Shown: piece after piece, positions 35,504-44,427 of the stretch | How positions within the stretch are numbered: the stretch's first letter is position 1 | Layout: each line of letters opens with the position of its first letter | NCBI RefSeq assembly: GCF_004004565.1 | Contig: NZ_SACM01000001.1 | Coordinates: 1,612,001 to 1,676,000 of the forward strand | DNA from: Inhella crocodyli | GTDB lineage: Bacteria > Pseudomonadota > Gammaproteobacteria > Burkholderiales > Burkholderiaceae_C | Length of the DNA: 64,000 nt | Direction of reading: 5' to 3' | The notes under the pieces: generated by a model | The model's database searches: none | Seen by the model: only the letters and a program-made list of their open reading frames with translations | Told to the model about the DNA's origin: nothing | Position numbers and translations under genes: made by a program

Positions 35504-36957
35504 ACGCCAACCTTGCCAGCACCTGCCACCGCATGTGGGACGAGCAGATCATCCCCGCGCTGCAGGACTACATCGCCATCCCCGCCAAGAGCCCGATGTT
35601 CGACAAGGACTGGGCCGCCAACGGCCACATCGAACGCGTGGTGCGCGACGCCGCCGCCTGGGTGGAGCGCCAGCGCGGCGCGCACGGCCCCAATGTGCTG
35701 CACGGCCTGACCTTGGAGGTGGTGCGCGCCCCCGACCGCACGCCCGTCATCCTGTTCGAGCTGCCCGCCACCAAAACCGGCAGCACCGACACCGTGCTGC
35801 TGTACGGCCACCTGGACAAGCAACCCGAGTTCAGCGGCTGGCGCAACGACCTGGGCCCCTGGACGCCCAAGATCGTCGACGGCAAGCTCTACGGCCGCGG
35901 TGGCGCCGACGACGGCTACGCCATCTACGCCAGCCTCACGGCCCTGATCGCGCTGGACAAAGAAGGCCTGCCGCGACCGCGCTGCGTGGGCTTGATCGAA
36001 ACCTGCGAAGAGTCTGGCAGTTACGACCTGCCGGCCTACATCGACGTGCTGCGCCCGCGATTCGGCAACGTCAGCCTGGTGGTGTGCCTGGACAGCGGCG
36101 CCGGCGACTACAACCAGCTGTGGCTGACCACCTCGCTGCGCGGCAACGTGACCGGCACGCTGAAGGTCGAGGTGCTGGCCGAGGGGGTGCACAGCGGCGA
36201 CGCCAGTGGCATCGTGCCCTCGAGCTTCCGCATCATGCGGCAGCTGATGGACCGCCTGGAGGACGCCAAAACCGGCGCGCTGCTGCCCGAGGACTTCCAC
36301 TGCCCCATCCCCGAAGTGCGCATCCAGCAGGCCCGCGACACCGCCGCGGTGCTCGGCGACGCCGTCTACAAGCGCCTGCCCTGGGCCTGCGGGGCCGACG
36401 GTGGCGCCGTGCTGCCCATGAGCGAGGACCCGGCCCAGGTGCTGATCAACGGCACCTGGAAGCCCACCCTGAGCGTGACCGGCGTGGACGGCATGCCGCC
36501 CCTGAGCAACGCCGGCAACGTGCTGCGGCCCTACACCTCCTTCAAGCTGAGCCTGCGCCTGCCCCCGCTGGTGGATGGCAATGCCGCCGCGCTGAAGCTC
36601 AAGGCGCTGCTGGAAGACAACGCGCCCTACAACGCCAAGGTCACCTTCGAGCCCGACGGCCGCATGGGTGCTTACGGGGCCAGCGGCTGGAACACGCCCG
36701 ACCTGCAGCCCTGGCTGTTGACGGCGCTGGACGACGCCAGCCGCGCCCAGTTCGGCGCGCCGGTGGGCTTCGTGGGCCAGGGCGGCACCATCCCGCTGAT
36801 GAACCTGCTGCAGCAAGGCTTCCCCAGCGCGCAAATGATGGTCTGCGGCGTGCTCGGCCCCAAGAGCAACGCCCACGGGCCCAACGAGTTCCTGCACATC
36901 GACTACGGCAAGCGCCTCACGGCCACGGTGGCCCAGGTGATCGCCGCGCACCCCTGA
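35500..36957 (+). CDS. M20-family metallopeptidase
   Basis: The 485-residue zinc peptidase has the M20 metal-site motifs: LLYGHLDKQPE (His-x-Asp), YGRGGADDGYA (bridging Asp with the general-base region before ETCEESGS), and a late GPKSNAHGPNEFLH His. VEVLAEGVHSGDASG marks the dimerisation/lid domain of the dipeptidase branch. It probably hydrolyses dipeptides or short peptides in the cytoplasm; there is no signal peptide. The ATG at 35500 overlaps the lipase stop by four bases, and 27 bases separate it from the downstream SDR gene. Confidence 0.9.
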   Translation: MNANLASTCHRMWDEQIIPALQDYIAIPAKSPMFDKDWAANGHIERVVRDAAAWVERQRGAHGPNVLHGLTLEVVRAPDRTPVILFELPATKTGSTDTVLLYGHLDKQPEFSGWRNDLGPWTPKIVDGKLYGRGGADDGYAIYASLTALIALDKEGLPRPRCVGLIETCEESGSYDLPAYIDVLRPRFGNVSLVVCLDSGAGDYNQLWLTTSLRGNVTGTLKVEVLAEGVHSGDASGIVPSSFRIMRQLMDRLEDAKTGALLPEDFHCPIPEVRIQQARDTAAVLGDAVYKRLPWACGADGGAVLPMSEDPAQVLINGTWKPTLSVTGVDGMPPLSNAGNVLRPYTSFKLSLRLPPLVDGNAAALKLKALLEDNAPYNAKVTFEPDGRMGAYGASGWNTPDLQPWLLTALDDASRAQFGAPVGFVGQGGTIPLMNLLQQGFPSAQMMVCGVLGPKSNAHGPNEFLHIDYGKRLTATVAQVIAAHP

Positions 36958-36984
36958 GCAGCGCTTGACGGGAAAGGCCACGCC

Positions 36985-37701
36985 ATGAAGCTCGCCATCG
37001 TCACCGGCCATTCGCGCGGCCTGGGGCGCGCGCTGGCCCTGCAGTTGCATGCCGAAGGCTGGCAGGTGCTGGGCCTGGCGCGCCATTGGGCGGCCGAGTT
37101 GCCCGCCAGCATCGAGCAGTGGCGCCTGGACCTGGCCGACCCGCTGCCCGGCGCCGAACGCCTGCAGGCCTTCTTGGCGCCACTGAAGCCCACGCAAGCG
37201 CTGCTGATCAACAACGCCGCGTTGGTCACCGAGCCCGGCCCGGTGGAGACGGTCTCGCTGTCGGCACTGTCGGCCTCGGTGCGCGTGGGGCTCGAAGCCG
37301 TGTTGCTGCTGTCGGCCGCCTTCGTGGGCGCGCTGCGCGCCTGCCCCGACAAGCGCATCGTCAACATCTCGTCGGGTCTGGGCCGGCGGGCCATGGCCGG
37401 CGCCGCGCCCTACTGCGCCGTCAAGGCCGGCATGGATCACCTCAGCCGCGCGATGGCGATGGACGAGGCGCGCCAAGCCCAGCCGGCGCGCATCGTGTCG
37501 CTGGCGCCCGGCATCATCGACACCGACATGCAGGTGCAACTGCGCAGCGGCGACCCCGACAAGTTCCCCGAGCGCGATCGCTTCGCCGAGTTCAAGGCCA
37601 GCGGCGCACTGGAATCGCCGGAGGCTGTGGCCGCCAAGGTGCTGGCCTTCGCGGCACGCGCCGACTTCGGCCAAGAGCCCGTGGGCGACGTGCGCGGCTG
37701 A
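36985..37701 (+). CDS. Short-chain dehydrogenase/reductase
   Basis: A 238-residue classical SDR: TGHSRGLGRALA nucleotide-binding turn (residues 7-18), LINNAAL, the Ser of VNISSG (129-130) and the catalytic Tyr143-x3-Lys147. The length and the SLAPGIIDTDMQ stretch resemble bacterial sepiapterin-reductase-like (YueD-type) SDRs; the substrate is unknown. It may be the last gene of the lipase-M20-SDR run. A two-sided hairpin at 37723-37751 could end its transcript. Confidence 0.85.
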   Translation: MKLAIVTGHSRGLGRALALQLHAEGWQVLGLARHWAAELPASIEQWRLDLADPLPGAERLQAFLAPLKPTQALLINNAALVTEPGPVETVSLSALSASVRVGLEAVLLLSAAFVGALRACPDKRIVNISSGLGRRAMAGAAPYCAVKAGMDHLSRAMAMDEARQAQPARIVSLAPGIIDTDMQVQLRSGDPDKFPERDRFAEFKASGALESPEAVAAKVLAFAARADFGQEPVGDVRG

Positions 37702-37713
37702 AGCGCATCGCTG

Positions 37714-37751
37714 TAAACAAAACAGGGCCAAAGCGCTGTGCTTGGGCCCTG
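37714..37751 (-). terminator. purH terminator (possibly bidirectional)
   Basis: The stem CAGGGCC-a-AAGC with GCTT-g-GGCCCTG (37723-37751, one internal mismatch) is followed on the minus strand by TTTTGTTT (37722-37715). It sits 19 bases after the purH stop and is a textbook intrinsic terminator; on the plus strand it may also stop the SDR transcript. Confidence 0.85.
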
Positions 37752-37770
37752 CTCCTTGCCGACCGACGCC

Positions 37771-39348
37771 TCAGTGGCGGAAGTGGCGCACGCCGGTGAA
37801 CACCATCGCGATGCCACGCTCGTTGGCCGCCGCGATCACCTCCTCGTCGCGCATCGAGCCGCCGGGCTGGATGACGCAGCTGGCCCCCGCGTCGGCCAGC
37901 ACGTCCAGGCCGTCGCGGAAGGGGAAGAAGGCATCGCTGGCCACCACCGAGCCCTTCAAGGCCAGACCGGCGTTGGCCGCTTTGATCGCGGCGATCTTGG
38001 TGGAGTCCACGCGGCTCATCTGGCCGGCGCCCACGCCCAGGGTCATGCCGCCGCCGCAGAAGACGATGGCGTTGCTCTTGACGTACTGCGCCACCGTCCA
38101 CGCGAACATCAGGTCGTCCAGCTGCTGGGCCGTGGGCTGCAACTGGGTGACGACCTTGAGCTCGTCGCGCTGGAGGAAGTGGTTGTCGGCGGTCTGCACC
38201 AGCAGGCCCGAACCAACGCGCTTGCTGTCTTGCGCGTTGCGGCCTTGCAGCCAGGGCGTGTGGCCGCCCAAGGGCAGCGCGATTTCCAGCAGGCGCACGT
38301 TGGCCTTGCCGGCAAAGATGGCGCGGGCCTCGTCGGTGAAGCTCGGGGCCATCAGCACCTCGACGAACTGCTTGGCCACCAGCGCGGCCGCGGCGCCGTC
38401 CACCGGGCGGTTGAAGGCGATGATGCCGCCGAAGGCGCTGGTCGGGTCGGTCTGGAAGGCCTTGCTGTAGGCCTCGGCCGGCGTCGCGGCCACGGCCACG
38501 CCGCAAGGGTTGGCGTGCTTGACGATGACGCAGGCCGGGGCCTCGAAGCTCTTCACGCACTCCCAGGCCGCGTCGGCGTCGGCGATGTTGTTGTAGCTGA
38601 GCTCCTTGCCCTGCAACTGCTTGCCGGTGACCAGGCTGCCCGGGGCGGGGTGCAGGTCGCGGTACAGCGCCGCGCTTTGGTGGCTGTTCTCGCCGTAGCG
38701 CAGGTCTTGCACCTTGACGAAGCTGCTGTTGAGCTGGGCCGGGTACTCGCTCAAGGTCCCGTCGGCTTGGTAAGCGCTCAGGTAGTTGCTGATGGCGGCG
38801 TCGTACTGGGCGATGCGGTTGAACGCGGCCACGCTGCAGGCAAAGCGCGTGGCATCGCTGGTCTTGCCATGGGCCAGCAACTCGGCGAGCACCTGGGGGT
38901 ACTGGGCGGCGTCGGTCAGCACGGTGACGTCCTTCCAGTTCTTGGCCGCGCTGCGCACCATGGCCGGGCCGCCGATGTCGATGTTCTCGATGGCGTCTTC
39001 CAGCGTGCAACCCGGCTTGGCCACGGTGGCCTCGAAGGGGTAGAGGTTGACGGCCAGGATGTCGATGCGCGTGATGCCGTGCTGCTGCATGGCGGCCACG
39101 TGCTCGGGCAGGTCGCTGCGGGCCAGCAGGCCGCCGTGGATGGTCGGGTGCAGGGTCTTGACGCGGCCGTCCATCATTTCCGGGAAGCCGGTGTGCTGGG
39201 CCACCTCGGTGACGGGCAAGCCCGATTCCTGCAGCAGCTTGGCGGTGCCGCCCGTGCTCAGCAAGGTGCAGCCCAGGCCGTGCAGGCTGCGGGCGAAGTC
39301 AACGATGCCCGTCTTGTCGGAGACGGAAAGGAGTGCGGTCAAGGCCAT
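37771..39348 (-). CDS. purH: Bifunctional AICAR transformylase / IMP cyclohydrolase
   Basis: Performs the last two steps to IMP. The 525-residue length matches the E. coli enzyme (529). The N-terminal cyclohydrolase (MGS-like) domain begins [15 protein letters not shown] and includes STGGTAKLL and GRVKTLHP. The C-terminal transformylase has [14 protein letters not shown], the catalytic KHANPCG and the [12 protein letters not shown] end. The ATG at 39348 was chosen over the longer frame because the family begins there. It starts eight bases after fis, in the conserved dusB-fis-purH order, which links purine supply to the growth-phase regulator gene. Confidence 0.96.
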   Translation of the reverse strand: MALTALLSVSDKTGIVDFARSLHGLGCTLLSTGGTAKLLQESGLPVTEVAQHTGFPEMMDGRVKTLHPTIHGGLLARSDLPEHVAAMQQHGITRIDILAVNLYPFEATVAKPGCTLEDAIENIDIGGPAMVRSAAKNWKDVTVLTDAAQYPQVLAELLAHGKTSDATRFACSVAAFNRIAQYDAAISNYLSAYQADGTLSEYPAQLNSSFVKVQDLRYGENSHQSAALYRDLHPAPGSLVTGKQLQGKELSYNNIADADAAWECVKSFEAPACVIVKHANPCGVAVAATPAEAYSKAFQTDPTSAFGGIIAFNRPVDGAAAALVAKQFVEVLMAPSFTDEARAIFAGKANVRLLEIALPLGGHTPWLQGRNAQDSKRVGSGLLVQTADNHFLQRDELKVVTQLQPTAQQLDDLMFAWTVAQYVKSNAIVFCGGGMTLGVGAGQMSRVDSTKIAAIKAANAGLALKGSVVASDAFFPFRDGLDVLADAGASCVIQPGGSMRDEEVIAAANERGIAMVFTGVRHFRH

Positions 39349-39356
39349 GAAGGAGC

Positions 39357-39590
39357 TCACAGGAGGTGGTGATCGGAAAGTTTGCGGCGCAGGGTGTTGC
39401 GGTTGATGCCCAGCCAATCGGCGGCACGGCTCTGGTTGCCTTGGCAACGGGCCATCACCACTTCGAGCAGCGGCTTCTCGACGAGCTTGACGACCATCTC
39501 GTGCAGCGAGTGCGGCGTTTGGTCGCCGAGGTCGCGGAAATAGACATCGAGGTTTTCGCGGACGCATTCGTCCAGGGACTTCACGGGCAT
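39357..39590 (-). CDS. fis: DNA-binding protein Fis
   Basis: The 77-residue nucleoid protein is shorter than E. coli Fis (98) as usual for betaproteobacteria. The C-terminal helix-turn-helix ([27 protein letters not shown]) is nearly invariant in the family. The N-terminal beta-hairpin arm used for Hin activation is mostly absent. It lies 17 bases after dusB and eight bases before purH. Fis shapes chromosome topology and activates rRNA promoters during fast growth; in E. coli it is co-transcribed with dusB, as appears here. Confidence 0.95.
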   Translation of the reverse strand: MPVKSLDECVRENLDVYFRDLGDQTPHSLHEMVVKLVEKPLLEVVMARCQGNQSRAADWLGINRNTLRRKLSDHHLL

Positions 39591-39607
39591 GGGCGGGTCG
39601 AGATCGG

Positions 39608-40633
39608 TCAGGCCTGCTGCAAGAGCGCGGCGTCGTTGGCGGGCAGGCGTTCGAAGTCGAGCGCCAGCCGCTGAAAGGTGTCGTCCAGCCAGCGCAGCTG
39701 CTCGGCGCTGGTCTGCAGTTGGTTCATGGCGGCGCGCAGGTCCTCGCCGCCGGGCAGCTGCTTCAGCAGCCAGCCGATGTGCTTGCGCGCCGTGCGGGTG
39801 CCCGTGAGCTCGCCGTACAGGCGGTAGTGGTCGTCCAGGTGCTCGGTCAGCCAGGCCTGCACCTCGGCCACGCGCGGCGCGGGGCGGTGCGTGCCATGCG
39901 CCAGGTAATGCGCGATGTCGCCAAAGATCCAGGGCCGGCCTTGCGCCGCGCGGCCGATCATGATGGCGTCGGCGCCCGTCGCGGCCAGCACGGCCGCGGC
40001 GCGCTCGGGGCTGTCGATGTCGCCGTTGGCCACCACGGGGATGCGCACGGCGCGCTTGATGGCGGCCACGGTGTCGTGCTCCGCCTCGCCGCCGTAGCCC
40101 TGCTCGCGCGTTCGGCCGTGCACGGTCAGCATCTGCACGCCCAGCTGCTCCGCGGCCACGGCCAGGGCCGGCGCGTTCTTGTGGGTGGCACACCAGCCGG
40201 TGCGCATCTTGAGCGTGACGGGCACGTTCAAGGGCGCGCAGGCCTGCACCACGGCGTCGACGATGCGCAGGGCCAAGGCTTCGTTCTGCATAAGCGCCGA
40301 GCCGGCCCACACGTTGCACACCTTCTTGGCCGGGCAGCCCATGTTGATGTCGATGATCTGCGCGCCGCGCTGCACGTTGTAGCGGGCGGCTTCGGCCATC
40401 TGCACCGGGTCCACGCCGGCGATTTGCACGGCGATCGGCGCCGGCTCCCCATCGTGATTGGCGCGGCGGCTGGTCTTCAGGCTGGCCCACAGGTGGGGTT
40501 GGCTGGTCACCATCTCGCTGACCGCGTACCCCGCCCCCAGCTTCTTGCACAGCGTGCGGAAAGGGCGGTCGGTCACGCCGGCCATCGGGGCGACAAACAG
40601 CCGGTTGGGCAGCTCGTGGGGACCGATGCGCAT
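39608..40633 (-). CDS. dusB: tRNA-dihydrouridine synthase B
   Basis: The FMN-dependent enzyme reduces a uridine in the tRNA D-loop. The 341-residue protein shows [17 protein letters not shown] at the N-terminus, [14 protein letters not shown] with the catalytic Cys, [18 protein letters not shown] and the FMN phosphate loop [11 protein letters not shown]. The ATG at 40633 fits the family start. A TAGAAT box lies on the minus strand at 40662-40667, 28 bases before the ATG. It is first gene of dusB-fis-purH. Confidence 0.95.
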   Translation of the reverse strand: MRIGPHELPNRLFVAPMAGVTDRPFRTLCKKLGAGYAVSEMVTSQPHLWASLKTSRRANHDGEPAPIAVQIAGVDPVQMAEAARYNVQRGAQIIDINMGCPAKKVCNVWAGSALMQNEALALRIVDAVVQACAPLNVPVTLKMRTGWCATHKNAPALAVAAEQLGVQMLTVHGRTREQGYGGEAEHDTVAAIKRAVRIPVVANGDIDSPERAAAVLAATGADAIMIGRAAQGRPWIFGDIAHYLAHGTHRPAPRVAEVQAWLTEHLDDHYRLYGELTGTRTARKHIGWLLKQLPGGEDLRAAMNQLQTSAEQLRWLDDTFQRLALDFERLPANDAALLQQA

Positions 40634-40687
40634 GGGGGAGGCTTGCCTAAAAAAACAGCAGATTCTAAGGGGAAGCCCTGAGCACGC

Positions 40688-40693
40688 CAGAAT
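40688..40693 (+). promoter_or_regulatory. -10-like box just before the yqaA-like start
   Basis: CAGAAT ends nine bases before the ATG at 40703 with no ribosome binding site between. It is another example of a box too close for a normal leader. Confidence 0.3.
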
Positions 40694-40702
40694 CCGCGCG
40701 CC

Positions 40703-41212
40703 ATGGAAGCCACCCTCACCGCCTGGATCACCGCCCTGCTCGCCTGGCTGGCCCTGCCGACCGTCGGACTGCCGGCGGTGTTCATCGTGGCACTGGTGTC
40801 GGCCACGCTGCTGCCCATGGGCTCGGAGCCCGTCGTCTTTGCGCTCGTCAAGGCCGACCCCAGCCTGTTCTGGGCGGCCATCGCCGTGGCCACGGTGGGC
40901 AACACCTTGGGCGGCGCCATCAGCTGGGGCATGGGCTACGGTGCCGAGCGCGGCTACGAGCGCTGGCAAAAGCACCGCCCGAACAACCCCCGCCTGCTGG
41001 CCTGGCTCGAACGCTTCGGCCCCAAGGCCTGCTTGCTGAGTTGGCTGCCCGTGGTGGGCGACCCCCTGTGCGCCGTGGCCGGCTGGCTCCGCCTGCCGTT
41101 CTGGCCTTGCGTGGCCTGGATGGCCGTCGGCAAGGCCGCCCGCTACTTCGTGATGACGTCGTTTTTGCTGTGGGTGTTCCCGGGCGGGTTGCCGGGTCAG
41201 GGGACGGTGTAA
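40703..41212 (+). CDS. yqaA: YqaA-like small membrane protein (SNARE-associated/DedA-type)
   Basis: A 169-residue inner-membrane protein with about four helices. GSEPVVFALV, GNTLGGAISWGMGYG and the SWLPVVGDPLCAVAGWLRLP stretch with its Pro/Gly-rich re-entrant look identify the YqaA branch of the DedA/VTT family, proposed to move lipids between leaflets. The stop lies 16 bases inside the end of the convergent lipoprotein gene, so the two coding regions overlap tail to tail. Confidence 0.85.
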   Translation: MEATLTAWITALLAWLALPTVGLPAVFIVALVSATLLPMGSEPVVFALVKADPSLFWAAIAVATVGNTLGGAISWGMGYGAERGYERWQKHRPNNPRLLAWLERFGPKACLLSWLPVVGDPLCAVAGWLRLPFWPCVAWMAVGKAARYFVMTSFLLWVFPGGLPGQGTV

Positions 41213-44200
41213 GTGACCGTCAGCTTCGGGCGCAGGCTGGGGTCAAGCGCGTATTCGCGGGACCAGAAGGTCTTCAAGTTGGGGTTGCCCGCGGTGCGCC
41301 GCAGCTTCCAGCCATGGTTCACCGCGCCCTGCTGCATGGCACGAACACCCGGCCCCACGTCGATGCTCATCCAGCCGGCAGGCCAGCCGATGGCACCGCT
41401 GCCGTCAGCGATGGCCAAAGCATCCGACGAGCCAACGGCACCGGGGCTGGCCCAGTTCGTTCCGCTGCGACACGCGTTCCACGTGACTGTGACCTCGTTC
41501 CAATCGCAAAGCAGGCGGTAAGCGGACAGGGTCACGTCGTACGCAGTACTTTTGAACAGCCCCAGTTGCGCACTGACGATGGTGGCGTTGTCCGGGATGG
41601 GCCCGCCCTCGCGAGCAAAGATCGCAAAGCGCAACACCGGTGTGTACGAGCCGTACTCGTCCGCCAGGTTGGTCCGCGCGCCTAGGTTGGTCGTCGGCCA
41701 CCAGACGTACAAATTGGCGTCCCGCGTTCCGTTGTAGCCCGCCAAGCCGTCCTGCAGCACGCGGATAACGGGCGTACCGGTTTCAGGCGGTGCTTGCACC
41801 GTGATAGAGACGGCCGAGGCGTTGGCTGTCAACCCGCCAGCGTCGGTCACGGTCGCCGTCAGGACCTTGGTCCCCAGGCTCGCCTGGGACCAGGTGGTGG
41901 ACCAGGGAGCCTGGGTCACGGTCGCCAGCGGCACGCCATTGGCAAAGAAGCTGACCGAAGCGACCTGACCCTCGGGGTCGCTGGGCTGGGCAGTGATCAC
42001 GATCGGCTGGCCCAAGACAAAAGTCTGCCCCGACTGGGGCGAAGTCAGCGAAACACTGGGCGCCTGGTTGGGCACTTGCACTTGCACCGTCACCGTGCTG
42101 CTGGTGGTCACCGCACCGGCGTTGTCGGTGGCCCGAGCCGCAAAGCGAACACTGCCAGTCGCCGGCGCGTTGCGCACCACTTGCCAAGGCGCTTGCGTCA
42201 GCGTGGCGACCACCAAGTCGTTTTCAAGGAACTCCACTTTGACAACGCTTCCGCCGGCATCAGGATCGCTGGCCGTCGCAGCCACGGTCATGGCCTGCCC
42301 GGGAGCCACCACGTCGCCTTGACGCGGCGCACTCAGCGCGACCGAGGGGGGTTGGTTGACGGGGGCGGGGGTGCCGTTGGGTGGCTGCCAGCCGAACGGC
42401 TTGTACAACCACACCTGACCTTCCATGCTGTTTTGCAGCGCCATGAAGGCGTCCAAGTTGGGGATGTACTTCCACTTGCCCAAAATGCCGGTGCCCACGT
42501 TGGCGCTGGGCAGGGCGCCGCCGACGTTGGGTTGACGTGTCAAGGTCCAGCCCGTGGTCGACACCGTCGCAGGCGGCTTCAAGCGCCACAGGTAGTCGGC
42601 ACCGCACCAAAGCACGTGATCGCGGCGCACGGGATCGAAGTCAAAGCCGCAGTTCTGAATGGACAACGTGCCGGCGCTCAGCAGGGCCTGCAACTCGCCT
42701 GAGGCTTCGGTGTAGGACAGGGTTTTGTCGGCATTTCCATTGGGCCCTGTGAGGGCGGTCGCCACGTTCCAAAAGGCAAAGGGACGTGTCTTGTCCGCCA
42801 CGCGCACCACCAAGCGCTGCACGGGGTCATAGGCACAGACCGTTTGGCCCTGTGGGGTGTCCCACCATGCGCCGACTCGACTCCAAGTGTCAGCCGCCGG
42901 ATTGCCGACGTCATTCAAGGCCAGGCGGTAAAGGTAAGTGGACGTGCCCCCGCCCGGAGGCCGGGCCGCCATGTAGACCACGTCCTTGCCGCCCTCCTGC
43001 GCGTAGCCGGTGCAGCCCTGCAAATGGGCGCCAGGGATCGAAGTGGGCGCGAAGTAGCGCGCCGCATCCCGGTTTTGCCACATCGCCCCACCAGTGACCT
43101 CGGGAAACGGAGCCACCCGTTTGACGTGCGAGCCCGTCGTCCCACCGACCTTCATCGGATCGGCTTTGGCCGGGTCCCACAAATAGGGGCCGGTGACGCG
43201 GGTGCCGCCGCTGCCGTTGTCTCGTACATAGGCGCCTCCGGTGTTGTAGCTGGCCCCACCCAGCACCAGGAAGCGATCTGCCACGGGCAAATAGATGTTG
43301 TTGTCGTAGGTATGGGCGGCAGCCGGAGCGTTGTCGGGCCCGTCAACCGCGTGAAATGCCCCAGCCCGGAAGAGTTGAATGTCGCTGGGCAGTGAGGCAC
43401 GCTCCCACAGCCGCGTGCTGCCTCTCCAGCGATACACCTCATTGCCCCCGTAGTTGGCATGCCCCCCCCCGAACAGCAGCAGGTCGCCACGTCGGCTGTC
43501 CCAAGCAAACCCACTCCAGGCGGTGATCAGCGAGGCCGGCTGCCCCACCCCGCCAAAGTTCTGCTCCCACACGCGCAAGTCCGCGGGCGTCCACACGCTG
43601 TTGAACAAGTTGGCGTTGACCTGCACCCACCCCCCTTCGGGCACCGTTCGCAACAGAGCCACCAGTTCCGGCAGGTCGGCAAGAGGAGTTCCGTCGGCGG
43701 CCACGGCGCGGGCCCGGCGGTCCGGCCCAGCGGCGGCGCCCACAGGATCACGCAATGCACGACCAGCCCAACGGGTAGGGCTGTCGGCGTCGGAGGCTTC
43801 GGCAGCATCGGGTTCGACCACCGAGAAGCGAAGGCGTGCCTGCGCCACCTGGCCTGCAGCATCGACGGCCTCCACCTCGACCCAGGTCTCGCCGGCGCGC
43901 TGGGCCGTGCCCAGCAGGTCGCCATTCGGCGTCAGCCGCAAGCCCTGGGGCAAGGCCCCGGCAGCCACGCGCCAACGCACCTCGCCCTCGGCGTTGGAGG
44001 CGCTCAGCCGGAACTGCAGCGCACGCCCCACCGACAGGATGGGCGCGGCCGAATCTTGAATGGCGAAGGCCTCCTGTGCGCGCACGGGGGGCGCTTGGCG
44101 GACCGCGGCCGCTTTCAGAACCGGCTGCGGGTCGGGCTGCCCACCGCCGCAAGACGCTAGCAGCATCAGTGCGGCGACCGCCACAGGTGCACGCCATGCG

Positions 44201-44232
44201 AAGGGCAACGAGGGAGTGTGGCGATTCGTCAT
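41197..44232 (-). CDS. Large multidomain surface lipoprotein (propeller, Ig-like and DNRLRE domains)
   Basis: The 1011-residue protein has a lipobox LASC with Cys28. Residues ~58-138 look like a cadherin/He_PIG-type Ig domain; ~235-615 form a propeller-like region with recurring Gly-rich strands (LLLFGGGHANYGG, FLVLGGASYNTGG). Two Ig-like repeats follow (~625-720 and ~722-813), each opening N-x-x-PSV-x-L and containing a TQAPW motif. Residues ~825-1010 match a DNRLRE/CBM96-type beta-sandwich (RDANLYVWWPTTNLG, IVSAQLGLF). It is likely surface-exposed and may bind glycans. GC is lower than in flanking housekeeping genes. The ATG at 44232 begins the signal peptide; the frame remains open much further upstream only by chance. 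Confidence 0.8.
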   Translation of the reverse strand: MTNRHTPSLPFAWRAPVAVAALMLLASCGGGQPDPQPVLKAAAVRQAPPVRAQEAFAIQDSAAPILSVGRALQFRLSASNAEGEVRWRVAAGALPQGLRLTPNGDLLGTAQRAGETWVEVEAVDAAGQVAQARLRFSVVEPDAAEASDADSPTRWAGRALRDPVGAAAGPDRRARAVAADGTPLADLPELVALLRTVPEGGWVQVNANLFNSVWTPADLRVWEQNFGGVGQPASLITAWSGFAWDSRRGDLLLFGGGHANYGGNEVYRWRGSTRLWERASLPSDIQLFRAGAFHAVDGPDNAPAAAHTYDNNIYLPVADRFLVLGGASYNTGGAYVRDNGSGGTRVTGPYLWDPAKADPMKVGGTTGSHVKRVAPFPEVTGGAMWQNRDAARYFAPTSIPGAHLQGCTGYAQEGGKDVVYMAARPPGGGTSTYLYRLALNDVGNPAADTWSRVGAWWDTPQGQTVCAYDPVQRLVVRVADKTRPFAFWNVATALTGPNGNADKTLSYTEASGELQALLSAGTLSIQNCGFDFDPVRRDHVLWCGADYLWRLKPPATVSTTGWTLTRQPNVGGALPSANVGTGILGKWKYIPNLDAFMALQNSMEGQVWLYKPFGWQPPNGTPAPVNQPPSVALSAPRQGDVVAPGQAMTVAATASDPDAGGSVVKVEFLENDLVVATLTQAPWQVVRNAPATGSVRFAARATDNAGAVTTSSTVTVQVQVPNQAPSVSLTSPQSGQTFVLGQPIVITAQPSDPEGQVASVSFFANGVPLATVTQAPWSTTWSQASLGTKVLTATVTDAGGLTANASAVSITVQAPPETGTPVIRVLQDGLAGYNGTRDANLYVWWPTTNLGARTNLADEYGSYTPVLRFAIFAREGGPIPDNATIVSAQLGLFKSTAYDVTLSAYRLLCDWNEVTVTWNACRSGTNWASPGAVGSSDALAIADGSGAIGWPAGWMSIDVGPGVRAMQQGAVNHGWKLRRTAGNPNLKTFWSREYALDPSLRPKLTVTYTVP

Positions 44233-44427
44233 GTCAAGTTCAGTCTGTAAAACATCGTGAGGCACAAGCCCCGGGGGTCGCGTGCGCGATTCGAGAACCA
44301 GGCGGGATTCGCCTGTTTCAGGGGGAACGACCGAAGTCTGCGCCGACTTCCCCCGATTGCCAATCCAGCGAATCAGGGTCACCGTGCTGACGACAATCCT
44401 GCCCTCTGCGTCCTTTCTATCGCCCCC

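Noticed and set aside
44299-44315. CAGGCG-CGCCTG hairpin in the leader region of the M32 gene, considered as a riboswitch
   Set aside because: It is only a 6-bp stem with no conserved aptamer elements around it.
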